From Pseudanabaena sp. PCC 6802 (lineage in GTDB: Bacteria; Cyanobacteriota; Cyanobacteriia; Pseudanabaenales; Pseudanabaenaceae), in assembly GCF_000332175.1 (NCBI RefSeq), contig NZ_KB235910.1, forward strand, positions 1-64,000: DNA of 64,000 bases, given 5' to 3'. Below, piece after piece: positions 45,046 to 53,815 of the stretch (positions are counted from its first letter, which is position 1; every line of letters begins with the position of its first letter). Under the pieces are notes generated by a model. That model was given only the letters and a program-made list of their open reading frames with translations, was not told the DNA's origin and did no database searches. Made by a program: the position numbers and the translations under genes.

Positions 45046-45150
45046 CTATAGCTATAGCCAACAGGCTTAGGACGGGGTGCAGGGGTGAAACCCCTGCGTG
45101 GGGGCGCAGCCCCCACCCCCCCTGTCCTAACAGATCTGTCTATGGCTATA
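45046..45150. repeat. Dispersed dual-hairpin element, family A
   Basis: The left end is CTATAGCTATAGCCAACAGG and the right end AGATCTGTCTATGGCTATA. Both hairpins are perfect (GCAGGGGTGAAACCCCTGC). It lies between the P450 and the lipid kinase, 7 bases past the latter's stop. Confidence 0.9.
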
Positions 45151-45156
45151 TCTACT

Positions 45157-46032
45157 CTAGCCTGGAACGATAACTGGTATTGCCTGGGGAATGACGCGAA
45201 ACTGAGCTGGCGTGTATGTGGTTAGCTCGCCATCGGTGTTAATTGGGCGCGGCTTGCGGGTAGAGATAGTAACCTCTCGGCAATGTAGCGATCGCACGTT
45301 GCTCGCCCTACCGTGTTCGCCGCGCCACAGTGACGGCAACAGGAAAGCAATTTGCCACCAGTGCATCACCTCCAAGCTATAGAGATCGAGCCTGTGGTCA
45401 TCAATGGCAGCGTCGGCAGCAACCGCCATACCACCACCATAGAACCTGCCATTACCAACGGCAATCTGGAGGGTTTTGACCTTAACTGATTCGCCACTCT
45501 GACTGATGATGGCGGAAAAGGGGCGAGATTGCCAGATTGCTTGCAGGGCAGCTTTGGCATAGGCAAGTACGCCCCAGCGACTTTTGGCTTCTTTGGTCAA
45601 GTGGTTGGTAATTTTGACGCTCAAACCGAGGCTGGCTACGTTAAAGAAATACTTGCCATTCACCCAACCTAGATCGATGCGGCGAACCTGACTCGTGGCG
45701 ATCGCTTTACAGGCATCAATGGGTGAGGCTGCGATCCCAAGCGTTCGTGCCAGGTCATTGGCAGTACCGAGCGGCAGAATTGCCAGAGGAATTTGGGTGT
45801 CTACCAAACCAGCCGCCGCTGCATTCAGCGTACCGTCACCGCCTCCTATGACGACTAGATCGACGCGATCGCGATATTGGCGAATTAAATCCGATAAAGC
45901 TTCAGGATGCTTGATGGGTTCTTCAATTAGTTTGAGACCTAGTAATTCCAGTTGCGCTGCGATCGATACAGCATAGCGCTGCCCGTTACGCGAATGTCGG
46001 TTTACCAGTAATAAGGCATTGTAATAGTTCAT
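45157..46032 (-). CDS. Diacylglycerol/lipid kinase family protein (YegS/DagK type)
   Basis: This 291-residue soluble kinase has the DAGK catalytic fold: LLVNRHSRNG at the N-terminus, the nucleotide-binding VVIGGGDGTLNAAAAGL and LPLGTANDLARTLG. YGGGMAVAADAAIDDHRLDL follows in the second domain. Family members phosphorylate diacylglycerol, sphingoid bases or other lipids at the membrane face, and the substrate here is unknown. It is followed by a family A repeat almost at the stop codon. Confidence 0.9.
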   Translation of the reverse strand: MNYYNALLLVNRHSRNGQRYAVSIAAQLELLGLKLIEEPIKHPEALSDLIRQYRDRVDLVVIGGGDGTLNAAAAGLVDTQIPLAILPLGTANDLARTLGIAASPIDACKAIATSQVRRIDLGWVNGKYFFNVASLGLSVKITNHLTKEAKSRWGVLAYAKAALQAIWQSRPFSAIISQSGESVKVKTLQIAVGNGRFYGGGMAVAADAAIDDHRLDLYSLEVMHWWQIAFLLPSLWRGEHGRASNVRSLHCREVTISTRKPRPINTDGELTTYTPAQFRVIPQAIPVIVPG

Positions 46033-46088
46033 GACACTCGAAAGCTATAACTAGATGGACTTTTACTCTTCAGGCCAAAAGGTGTCGG

Positions 46089-46184
46089 TTAGTACTGCCG
46101 CCCTGCCCTCAACAATTCAATCGTCTGCTCTATCCAGAGATTAAAGTCTTCTTCATACGCGATCGCAGGCTTGCTGAGTGTCAT
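46089..46184 (-). pseudogene. Truncated DUF29 gene
   Basis: A 31-codon frame encodes AIAYEEDFNLWIEQTIELLR, the N-terminal hallmark of the DUF29 family, but stops after AGRQY where the family continues for 100 or more residues. DUF29 genes are plentiful in cyanobacteria. This is a leftover or a very short fragment. Confidence 0.55.
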
Positions 46185-46233
46185 TTCACTGCACCCCAAA
46201 TATTTTAGAAATTTATGGTTACTGTAAAAAATC

Positions 46234-46323
46234 CGTTGACGTAGGGGGCAGGTTTGGCCAGAGAGCTATTGATACAAGTCAACAACTTTTAGCCAAACCT
46301 GCCCCTACATGCAGACATCAACG
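46234..46323. repeat. 90-bp inverted-repeat element
   Basis: Outer arms CGTTGA/TCAACG and inner arms GTAGGGGGCAGGTTTGGC / GCCAAACCTGCCCCTAC (one base bulged) surround a 33-base centre. It resembles a small non-autonomous inverted-repeat element and is unrelated in sequence to families A to C. Confidence 0.7.
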
Positions 46324-46342
46324 AAAATTTTATAGGTGGAAT

Positions 46343-46873
46343 TTATTTTAATATGTCCGGAGGGGCATCTATTTTTCCGGAATTGTAGTCATCCCATACT
46401 TGATTCAATAATTTGCGCCTGTCTGGGGTGACATCATCGTAGGCTTGGAATTCTGCTTTGAGCAACTTCTTAAATAAAGGCCGCTTGGCAAGACTCAATA
46501 ATTCTTGCAATTCCGCCTCGGTAAAATCGGACTCCAGGCGAGCAACGTATTTAGCCTCAGTGCGTTTCCAGCCCGCACCCTGCACTAAAACCTGATGCAG
46601 CCAGGTATAAAACTTGGGTCTGCTTGTCGGCCCAACTCCCATATCCACAATACCCATGAAGTGTAGATCGTAGCGCTGAGCTATACCAAATTCAGTAAGA
46701 ACTTCTCTAGCCAATTCTTGTTTTGATTTAGTTGCTGCGGCCACTTCCGAGCGCACTTCCTTTGGTGTTTGCGCTTGGGATACTTGTTGGGAATTAGCCG
46801 TACATGCTGTCAGCAAAAGACAGCTAGCTAGCAAAACTTTTGGTAACCAAAAACTAACTTCGATTGCCTTCAT
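46343..46873 (-). CDS. Lipoprotein, DUF2059-like
   Basis: This 176-residue protein has a signal peptide ending in a lipobox (LLLTAC, Cys at residue 24), so it is probably lipid-anchored in the envelope. The mature part is helical. The second half, FTEAELQELLSLAKRPLFKK then AEFQAYDDVTPDRR, resembles DUF2059 proteins. No activity is known. It diverges from rsmD with a 98-base gap. Confidence 0.72.
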   Translation of the reverse strand: MKAIEVSFWLPKVLLASCLLLTACTANSQQVSQAQTPKEVRSEVAAATKSKQELAREVLTEFGIAQRYDLHFMGIVDMGVGPTSRPKFYTWLHQVLVQGAGWKRTEAKYVARLESDFTEAELQELLSLAKRPLFKKLLKAEFQAYDDVTPDRRKLLNQVWDDYNSGKIDAPPDILK

Positions 46874-46971
46874 AATTCAGTAAGTTAGGATCTCAAGCCT
46901 GATAATCTAGTTATTAGCCGTACTCGTTAACAATTAAATTCCGTTTTTACTGTCAGAATTTTAGATAGCTC

Positions 46972-47535
46972 ATGTCTCTTAGAGTATACGGCGATCGCCC
47001 GATCCAAACATTACCAGGACTAAAAACGCGCCCCACGCCCAGCCGCGTTCGAGAAGCCGTATTTAACATTTGGCAGGGTAGAATAGAACATTGCCGCTGG
47101 CTGGATATATGTACGGGATCGGGAGCGATGGCAGCGGAAGCTTTGTTGCGCGGTGCAGACGCAGTCGTAGGAATCGAACAATCGGGGGGAGCGTGTAAAC
47201 TAATTAAACATAACCTGGAAAAGATCGTTAGGCCAGCTCAGTTTTTTAACATCCATCGCGGTGACGCGCTCAAAGTTATTCCCAAGTTAGTATCTCAACC
47301 ATATGCTCAATTTGACCTGGTCTATTTCGATCCGCCCTACCAAAGCGATTTGTACGAGGCTGTTCTTACCGCCCTTCCTCCCCTACTCGCTACCGATGCC
47401 ACAGTTGCTGTGGAACATTCTCCCTCTCGCTATTTAGCTGATGCCATTGGCGATCTGGTCAAGCGCGATCGCCGCAAGTACGGTCAAACAGCCATCACCT
47501 TCTATGAATTAACACAACCCATAGCTATCATCTAA
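46972..47535 (+). CDS. rsmD: 16S rRNA (guanine966-N2)-methyltransferase
   Basis: RsmD methylates G966 of 16S rRNA on the assembled small subunit. The 187-residue protein has the family start LRVYGDRPIQTLPGLKTRPT and SRVREAVFNIW, SAM motif I LDICTGSGAMAAEAL and the N-methyltransferase motif FDPPYQ. rodA starts 13 bases later, so the two are probably in one transcript. Confidence 0.94.
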   Translation: MSLRVYGDRPIQTLPGLKTRPTPSRVREAVFNIWQGRIEHCRWLDICTGSGAMAAEALLRGADAVVGIEQSGGACKLIKHNLEKIVRPAQFFNIHRGDALKVIPKLVSQPYAQFDLVYFDPPYQSDLYEAVLTALPPLLATDATVAVEHSPSRYLADAIGDLVKRDRRKYGQTAITFYELTQPIAII

Positions 47536-47548
47536 GCAAATCTAAATT

Positions 47549-48811
47549 ATGTCTTCAGTTAAGTTCAATTTATTTAGTTGGGAATTGTTAAGAAGGGATT
47601 GGCGTGATATCGATCTCTTTTTGATATTTATTCCAGTGGCTTTGACAATTGTCGGCGCGATCGCCATTCATAGCTCTGCCATCAACTATTCCAATTTAAA
47701 TTCCTATTGGTTGCAGCACCTTATCATCGGCGGCATCGGTCTATTTATTGTGATGTCACTGGCGCGCTGGCAATACCAGCAACTATTGCATTTACATTGG
47801 ATTACCTACTTTATCACCAACGTATTTTTAGCGCTCGTGCTGGTAGGAGGTACATCCGCCAATGGGGCACAAAGCTGGCTGACAATCGGTGAATTTAATT
47901 TTCAACCTTCTGAATTTGCCAAGGTGGGAGTGATTATTACTTTGGCAGCGCTGTTGCATAAGCATCCAATCAAGCAACCTTCAGATATCGTTCAGGTGAT
48001 TTGGCCGCTACTATTACCCTGTGCCTTAATCATGAAGCAGCCGGATCTGGGCACTTTCCTCGTGTTCTGCGCGATCGCTCTCGGTATGCTGTATTGGGGC
48101 GGTACTAATTTGGGGTGGATATTACTGATTATTTCACCCTTAATTTCACTGATCCTATTTAGTGTTTTCATTCCGGCATGGCTGGGATGGGTGGGGTTGA
48201 TGGGAATTGTTGCTTGGCGAACGCTACCCTGGATGAGAGTAGTCGGCTTTTTGAGCGCGGTGGCAGTAAATCTGGTCTCAGCCCAAGTGGGAACTTTTGT
48301 CTGGTCTTTATTGCATGACTATCAGAAAAAGAGGCTTTTGTTGTTCCTCGACCCCACACAAGACCCCCTGGACGGTGGTTACCATTTGATTCAGTCCCGC
48401 ATTGCGATTGGGGCGGGAAAAATTTGGGGACGCGGAATTATGCACGGTACTCAAACCCAACTGAGTTTTATCCCCGAGCAGCACACGGATTTTATTTTCT
48501 CCGCGATCGGCGAAGAAATGGGGCTTGTGGGTTCTATGCTCGTCCTGATTGCATTTTTAGGAATTTGCTGGCGTTTATTAGTGATTGCCGTTAAATCTAA
48601 GGATAATTTTGGTTCTCTGCTGGTAATTGGCGTTTTTTCGATGGTGCTTTTCCAAGCTACGATCAATATCGGTATGACCATTGGAGTTGCCCCCATTACG
48701 GGCATTCCTCTACCGTGGCTGAGTTACGGGCGATCGGCACTGCTCACTAACTTTATTGCCCTCGGTTTAGTCGAATCAGTGGCAGCACATCGACGTATGA
48801 TTAAGTTTTAG
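47549..48811 (+). CDS. rodA: Rod shape-determining SEDS protein RodA
   Basis: RodA is the peptidoglycan glycosyltransferase of the elongasome. The 420-residue protein has about ten membrane helices. SEDS motifs are WLTIGEFNFQPSEFAK, LIMKQPDLGTFLVF, the extracytoplasmic loop FLDPTQDPLDGGYHLIQSRI and PEQHTDFIFSAIGEE. The end GIPLPWLSYGRSALL is typical. It works with a class B PBP and MreBCD, the latter encoded at 25958-28352. It follows rsmD by 13 bases. Confidence 0.95.
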   Translation: MSSVKFNLFSWELLRRDWRDIDLFLIFIPVALTIVGAIAIHSSAINYSNLNSYWLQHLIIGGIGLFIVMSLARWQYQQLLHLHWITYFITNVFLALVLVGGTSANGAQSWLTIGEFNFQPSEFAKVGVIITLAALLHKHPIKQPSDIVQVIWPLLLPCALIMKQPDLGTFLVFCAIALGMLYWGGTNLGWILLIISPLISLILFSVFIPAWLGWVGLMGIVAWRTLPWMRVVGFLSAVAVNLVSAQVGTFVWSLLHDYQKKRLLLFLDPTQDPLDGGYHLIQSRIAIGAGKIWGRGIMHGTQTQLSFIPEQHTDFIFSAIGEEMGLVGSMLVLIAFLGICWRLLVIAVKSKDNFGSLLVIGVFSMVLFQATINIGMTIGVAPITGIPLPWLSYGRSALLTNFIALGLVESVAAHRRMIKF

Positions 48812-48948
48812 CCTGCACAGGCGATCGAGATATTAAATGAACTGCAAAACAGTCTTTCTTAGCTTGCTGCCTGCATCCAGTACAAGCTCAGTGAAGTGGT
48901 TGAGCCTGTAGCCACGCATAATTGAGAACGCACAGGCAGATCTTTTAT

Positions 48949-49452
48949 TCATTCAGTCGCAGCAACTGTGAATACACCCTGACAAGAACATCTACCGTTT
49001 GAGACTATGAGGCTATCCAGAGCAAACTGGTCGCCAAGCTTGAGTAATAATCTTTCCAGTAAAGCTTTAATATCCGGGTCTGAAGATGGTTGAGGTACTT
49101 TATCGCCTAATGCGTCTGTCACGATCGCCGAGCTAAGACACTGCTGCAAATCCTGCGGTTCAATTGTTAAATCCAACTGTACTTGAATTGGGTCTAGCAG
49201 TTTTAATGGCTGACCTTTGAGGATTTGGGGAATATTTAAATTAATGCCCGCCGCCACAAGACTAATGGTACTGAGGCTAAGACCTTGGTAAACAATGCCT
49301 TGACCGCTGACCTCCGCTTGCGGTACCTGACCTTGCAAAATCTGGCGATTGGCACCAAGAATTTTTATGTCCAGTTCTTGTAAGGCTTCAACCTGCGATC
49401 GCAGCCACAACTTAATTACCGGACAGAGGACAGAGCTAACAATCGAAGCCAT
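48949..49452 (-). CDS. DUF2993 (LmeA-like) protein
   Basis: This 167-residue protein resembles the cyanobacterial DUF2993 family, beta-rich proteins related to tubular lipid-binding folds. The N-terminus ASIVSSVLCPVIKLWLRSQV may be an amphipathic helix rather than a signal. Typical parts are VSGQGIVYQGLSLSTISLVA and LLLKLGDQFALDSL. It is somewhat shorter than most relatives I recall. The function is unknown. Confidence 0.72.
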   Translation of the reverse strand: MASIVSSVLCPVIKLWLRSQVEALQELDIKILGANRQILQGQVPQAEVSGQGIVYQGLSLSTISLVAAGINLNIPQILKGQPLKLLDPIQVQLDLTIEPQDLQQCLSSAIVTDALGDKVPQPSSDPDIKALLERLLLKLGDQFALDSLIVSNGRCSCQGVFTVAATE

Positions 49453-49522
49453 AGGGTATAAATTAACTTTTGAGAACTTGCGGGCAAATTGAACCTGGTA
49501 AACAGTTAAGCAGTCATACTTT

Positions 49523-49627
49523 TATAGCTTTAGACAGATTATTAGTACAGGGGGTGTGGGGGCTGCGCCCCCACCGCAGGGGTTCTACCCCTGCACCCCG
49601 TCCTAAGTCTGTTGGCTATAGCTATAA
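49523..49627. repeat. Dispersed dual-hairpin element, family A (inverted)
   Basis: The left end is TATAGCTTTAGACAGATTAT and the right end TCTGTTGGCTATAGCTATA. Core hairpins are GGGGGCTGCGCCCCC and GCAGGGGTTCTACCCCTGC. It lies in the 5' region of the sigma factor gene. Confidence 0.88.
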
Positions 49628-49668
49628 CAGCTTAAGGTTACATGAACTCGATCGCATGCGCCCTATGA

Positions 49669-50274
49669 ATGAATCTAGTTTCCAAGATCGTGGCTAGAGG
49701 AGAAAGCAGCGAGCTATCCGATCGCCAATTGGTAGATCTGTGCTTGCAAGGTAATACCCAAAGCTTTGCTAAACTCTACCAACGCCATCAACAGCGAGTG
49801 AGGTCAACCCTATATCAGCTCTGCGGTGCTGAGGCACTCGACGATTTGGTACAGGAAGTATTTCTGCGCGCCTGGAAAGGTCTAAGTAAGTTTAGGCAAA
49901 CAGCACAGTTTTCCACCTGGTTATATCGCATTGCTTGGAATGTTGCCTGCGATGGGCGCAAATCGATCGCCAGGACGCGATCGCGCACGGTAACAACCGA
50001 TGATGACCAGATCCAAAGCATACCGGATCGCTCGGATGCCAGTACATCTAATCCCGCTCTGGCGAAATTGCACTACCAGGATCTCGTTCAACGAGGTCTG
50101 GAGCAACTCAGCCAGGAACATCGCACCGTAGTCGTACTGCACGATCTAGAAGAATTGCCGCAAAAAGATGTAGCAGAGATTCTAGAGATACCTGTGGGTA
50201 CGGTTAAGTCACGTTTATTTCACGCTCGCACTGCTCTCAAGCAGTTTCTGGAATTGCAAGGGGTCGAAATATGA
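49669..50274 (+). CDS. ECF-type RNA polymerase sigma factor (SigG/RpoE-like)
   Basis: This 201-residue extracytoplasmic-function sigma factor has region 2 from FAKLYQRHQQRVRSTLYQL through DDLVQEVFLRAWKGL (core and -10 binding). Region 4 is LSQEHRTVVVLHDLEELPQK and GTVKSRLFHARTAL (-35 binding helix). It overlaps the next gene, a membrane anti-sigma factor, by 4 bases (ATGA). A CpxP/Spy-like protein follows. The set suggests an envelope-stress regulon in which damage frees the sigma factor. Confidence 0.93.
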   Translation: MNLVSKIVARGESSELSDRQLVDLCLQGNTQSFAKLYQRHQQRVRSTLYQLCGAEALDDLVQEVFLRAWKGLSKFRQTAQFSTWLYRIAWNVACDGRKSIARTRSRTVTTDDDQIQSIPDRSDASTSNPALAKLHYQDLVQRGLEQLSQEHRTVVVLHDLEELPQKDVAEILEIPVGTVKSRLFHARTALKQFLELQGVEI

Positions 50275-50705
50275 ATCGCAATCGCACTAATTCTAATAAT
50301 GACTCTGGCGATCGCCTCGATCGCGATCTCAGTTATGAAGATCTGCGACTGGTTGCTTTTCTGCGGCAAAACAAGCCGATTGCCCCAGAGCCTGTCATTA
50401 ACCTGGAGCAGCGCATTATGGGTGAGATTAGCAGACAAGCTATGCCACCACAAATTAAACCCGCACGAAAACTTTGGCGTAAAGGTTTGCTAGTTGCCTC
50501 CGGCGCGATCGCGGCAGGCATCATGTCTGTATGGGCAGTCAACCGTCAAATGCAGCCAGCCACAATTAGCGAAGCAGATCGCACTCAAATCGAAGCGTCT
50601 CTGATCGAGAGTTGGTCGGCCTCAGTTGGTGAAGATATCGATGAGACTACCAATTCATATCTGGTTAAGGATCTGCATAAAGAAACCAATGAAACCTTTG
50701 AATAG
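50271..50705 (+). CDS. Membrane anti-sigma factor
   Basis: This 144-residue protein has a charged N-terminal cytoplasmic part with a helix bundle resembling an anti-sigma domain (SYEDLRLVAFLRQNK, NLEQRIMGEI). One membrane helix (GLLVASGAIAAGIMSVWAV, about residues 73-91) and a short periplasmic tail follow. The translational overlap with the sigma gene is the classic sigma/anti-sigma arrangement. Similarity in sequence is weak, so the call rests on layout. Confidence 0.82.
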   Translation: MNRNRTNSNNDSGDRLDRDLSYEDLRLVAFLRQNKPIAPEPVINLEQRIMGEISRQAMPPQIKPARKLWRKGLLVASGAIAAGIMSVWAVNRQMQPATISEADRTQIEASLIESWSASVGEDIDETTNSYLVKDLHKETNETFE

Positions 50706-50741
50706 ACTTTACCGCGCCAAAACTAAATTATGGGGGAATCC

Positions 50742-51185
50742 ATGAACCGTAAATTCCATCAATCTATTGCTGCTGCCCTAGCAATAACTATAGCTACAGG
50801 TATTCCTACAACCCATACCTTGACCCAGCCATCTCAAGCTCAAGAGATTGGCGAAGCTTCTGGCAAACTGCTACAGCAACTAAACCTGAGTAACGATCAG
50901 TTACAACAAATTAAAAATATTCGCTCTAGAAATAACTCGGAAATCAGATCTAGCAGGCAAAGAGTGCGCCAGTTGCAACAAGAAATACAAGAGTTGATGT
51001 CTGGCACTGCCTCCAGCGAGCAAGTAAGAGCTAAGTTTAATGAATTGCAATCCGTAAGACAACAAGCAGCTAAATTACAATTCGAGCAAACGCTAGCAAT
51101 GCGAGAAGTTCTAACCCCCCAGCAACGCGCTCAATTAGCCCAACTCATAAAGCAACGCCGAGAAACCAGACACAACCGTCGTTGA
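50742..51185 (+). CDS. Periplasmic Spy/CpxP-like protein
   Basis: This 147-residue exported protein has a signal peptide (AAALAITIATGIPTTHTLTQ, cut after QAQ) and a long helical mature part. An LTxxQ motif is visible as LTPQQRAQLAQL, with NLSNDQLQQIKNI at the start. Spy and CpxP are small periplasmic chaperones or stress sensors. The second ATG (50742) is taken as start because GGGGGA lies 5 bases ahead of it. Its place after sigma and anti-sigma suggests it is part of the same envelope-stress response. Confidence 0.82.
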   Translation: MNRKFHQSIAAALAITIATGIPTTHTLTQPSQAQEIGEASGKLLQQLNLSNDQLQQIKNIRSRNNSEIRSSRQRVRQLQQEIQELMSGTASSEQVRAKFNELQSVRQQAAKLQFEQTLAMREVLTPQQRAQLAQLIKQRRETRHNRR

Positions 51186-51285
51186 TAGGGGTTGGTGTAC
51201 TCCTTACAGTCTTGCTATACTGACCACCCCCTATCACCTACCCCCCGATTCAACTAAGGGAGTTGCAGGTTGATAGGATACCAAT

Positions 51286-51313
51286 GTAGGGGCGAACGGC
51301 CGTTCGCCCCTAC
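51286..51313. repeat. Perfect 28-bp palindrome
   Basis: GTAGGGGCGAACGG is followed with no loop by its exact complement. It lies in the 320-bp gene-free gap 51186-51507, about 100 bases after the CpxP-like stop and 195 ahead of ctaA. Short palindromes of this kind are scattered in some cyanobacterial genomes. Confidence 0.75.
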
Positions 51314-51507
51314 TACAGAGGCGCATTCCCGATCGTGGTAGGTTATTTAATTGCGGATCCCTAACCCCCAAATCCAAGAATATTGTTAAAGACTCAGCCA
51401 TATTTGTGAATTTCTCTTAATATGTGCCATAAGTAACTGCTCATAGCAATTAAACATTTAATTATGGGTAGCTATCGTGGCATGTATAAAGTTCCTAAAA
51501 GCTTGAT

Positions 51508-52404
51508 ATGGCTGATTCATTTTTGTTCAAATCCGTTTCTGAACCTGTAGTTCTAGTCCGTCGCTTTGCATTTTCACTGGCGATCGCTACTTTCTTTTTG
51601 ATGGCACTGGGTAGCGCTACCAGGGTGATGAATGCTGGGTTATCCTGTCCTGACTGGCCGCTTTGTTATGGCGAGCTCGTACCTGCGGCGCAAATGAACC
51701 TGCAAGTGTTTTTGGAGTGGTTCCACCGCCTGGTTGCCTCCACTGTAGGTCTACTCACGGCAACATTTTTGGGCATAGCGCTTTGGTATCGCAAGTCACT
51801 GCCTCGGTGGTTGCCTGTCGCAGCAGGCTGGGCATTTTTCCTAGTGCTATTTCAAGGCATTTTGGGCGGTCTCACAGTTACAGAACTACTGCGTTTCGAT
51901 ATCGTGACTGCCCATTTAGGTACGGGCTTGATGTTCTTTTGTACCTGGTTGGTCATTACAGTAACCCTTTTACCCTATCAAGCCTACAACACTGTGGGTA
52001 AGCTACCCTGGTTTGGTAGTGCGGCAGCAGCGTTTGTTTATCTGCAAAGTATCCTGGGGGCTCTGGTTGCCTCTCGCTGGGCAGTACACCAATGTCTCGC
52101 TGGAGCTGAGCTATGCAGTGTCGTCAACACGCACATAGCTGGAGTTGTTCCTGCTAGTCTTTCTACCTTAGCGGTTATTTATCTATCCTGGCGCACGACC
52201 GCCCTGCATCCCGCACTGCGCAGGCTTGCCTATACCGCTGGCATATTTTTGTTAATGCAAGTGGCGATCGGTATCGGCACCTATATGCTGCATCTCCAGA
52301 TTGAACCCCTGACAGTTTTGCATCAAGCGGTTGGCGCTGCTTTGCTCGGTACATTAGTTGCCTTTACCGCTTTAGCATGGCGCGATCGCACCGAAGCTGC
52401 CTGA
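51508..52404 (+). CDS. ctaA: Heme A synthase
   Basis: CtaA oxidises heme O to heme A for cytochrome c oxidase. The 298-residue protein has eight predicted helices and conserved histidines in FLEWFHRLVAS, VTAHLGTGLMF, NTHIAGVVP and VLHQAVGAAL, the heme ligands of the family. The cysteine pair CPDWPLC sits in the first loop, as in many cyanobacterial and bacterial members. ctaB lies 145 bases downstream on the same strand. Confidence 0.93.
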   Translation: MADSFLFKSVSEPVVLVRRFAFSLAIATFFLMALGSATRVMNAGLSCPDWPLCYGELVPAAQMNLQVFLEWFHRLVASTVGLLTATFLGIALWYRKSLPRWLPVAAGWAFFLVLFQGILGGLTVTELLRFDIVTAHLGTGLMFFCTWLVITVTLLPYQAYNTVGKLPWFGSAAAAFVYLQSILGALVASRWAVHQCLAGAELCSVVNTHIAGVVPASLSTLAVIYLSWRTTALHPALRRLAYTAGIFLLMQVAIGIGTYMLHLQIEPLTVLHQAVGAALLGTLVAFTALAWRDRTEAA

Positions 52405-52549
52405 ATCGCCATTCGGGATCGATTATCCCTAGCTTACCTGGCGACTAGAATTCGCGGCTATACAAGCAAAGTCCGCGCAGCCGGACTTCAAGGACATCCG
52501 ATCGCTGAAAGCTGAAAGCTAATCGCTATAAAAACTTACAACTGAAACC

Positions 52550-53530
52550 ATGCAAGAAATTATTTGTGCTGATGCGCCCAGACGCAATCAAAACATCGGA
52601 GAGATCTTTCTGAGTTATTACCAACTAACTAAGCCTCGCATTATTGTTTTGTTGTTGATTACGACAGTAGGTGCGATGTGGATTGCAGCCCAGGGGAAGG
52701 TCGATCCTTTGCTGTTAATTATGACGGTAATTGGTGGCGCGCTAGCGGCTGCGTCGGCGAATGCGATCAACTGCCTTTACGATCGCGATATCGACTACAT
52801 CATGGAACGCACTCGTTTCCGCCCGATTCCCTCCGGGCGCGTTAGTCCTAGAGATGCTCTGTTGTTTGCGATCGCGCTGGCTGCGATTTCTTTTACGCTG
52901 CTCTACACGTTTGCCAATCTTTTGGCAGCACTGCTGGCTATGTCCGGGATCGTGACCTATGTCGGCGTATATACTTGCTGGCTCAAGCGTTCCAGTACGC
53001 AAAATATCGTGATCGGCGGTGCGGCTGGCGCGATTCCACCGTTGGTTGGCTGGGCGGCGGTGACCGGCGATCTGAGTTGGGCGGCATGGGCTTTGTTCGC
53101 AATTATCTTTTTCTGGACTCCGCCGCATTTTTGGGCATTGGCACTGATGATCCGCGATGAATATGCCAAGGTAGGCGTACCAATGCTGCCTGTGGTCGTG
53201 GGGGATGAGCCGACCACGAAGCAAATTTTGCTGTATAGCATTTTGCTGTTACCCATCTCTTTGCTGCTAGTTTATCCATTGCACGTGATGGGCCTGGTTT
53301 ATGCTGCCTTCGCTCTTTATTTAGGTATTAGCTTTATTGTCAAAGCATGGCAGCTAGGGAAAACTCCTAGCGATCGCACCGCTGCCCGTTCTGTTTTTAA
53401 ATATTCGATTCTATATCTCATGTTCCTCTGTATTGGCATGGCGATCGATAGTCTGCCGATTACACATACGGCGATCGCAACCATATCGCAATACTTAGCC
53501 TCAATTATTCCCCAGTCCATAAACTCCTAA
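52550..53530 (+). CDS. ctaB: Protoheme IX farnesyltransferase (heme O synthase)
   Basis: CtaB attaches a farnesyl group to heme B, giving heme O, the substrate of CtaA. The 326-residue UbiA-type membrane enzyme has [20 protein letters not shown]. The first Asp motif is [20 protein letters not shown] and the second region is [20 protein letters not shown]. It is found directly after ctaA. The oxidase subunit genes are not in the window. Confidence 0.95.
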   Translation: MQEIICADAPRRNQNIGEIFLSYYQLTKPRIIVLLLITTVGAMWIAAQGKVDPLLLIMTVIGGALAAASANAINCLYDRDIDYIMERTRFRPIPSGRVSPRDALLFAIALAAISFTLLYTFANLLAALLAMSGIVTYVGVYTCWLKRSSTQNIVIGGAAGAIPPLVGWAAVTGDLSWAAWALFAIIFFWTPPHFWALALMIRDEYAKVGVPMLPVVVGDEPTTKQILLYSILLLPISLLLVYPLHVMGLVYAAFALYLGISFIVKAWQLGKTPSDRTAARSVFKYSILYLMFLCIGMAIDSLPITHTAIATISQYLASIIPQSINS

Positions 53531-53612
53531 ATTTACGCTCGCCCTTATGCAACCGAATCTAGCGCCATGCTGGTTCGATTTCTTGCTAAGGACTGAATTC
53601 GCTCCGTAAAGA

Positions 53613-53716
53613 TATAGCTATAGCCAACAGGTTTAGGACGGGGTGCAGGGGTTCCACCCCTGCGTGGGGGCTGCGCCCCCACACCCCCATGTCCTAACAG
53701 ATCTGTCTATGGCTGT
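53613..53716. repeat. Dispersed dual-hairpin element, family A
   Basis: This consensus-like copy runs from TATAGCTATAGCCAACAGG to GATCTGTCTATGGCTGTT with hairpins GCAGGGGTTCCACCCCTGC and GGGGGCTGCGCCCCC. It sits between ctaB and the CorC-like gene. Confidence 0.9.
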
Positions 53717-53815
53717 TAAACTAAGATCGACAAAGCGAGCCGATATGGTTATCGCTGCCTTAATGGCGATCGTGCAGGTATGCTAGAAACATTGATTTCT
53801 GCTGGATAACCAAAC

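Noticed and set aside
45021-45116. Upstream extension of the P450 reading frame by 32 codons
   Set aside because: The extension is a translation of a family A repeat. The ATG at 45020 gives the normal N-terminus.
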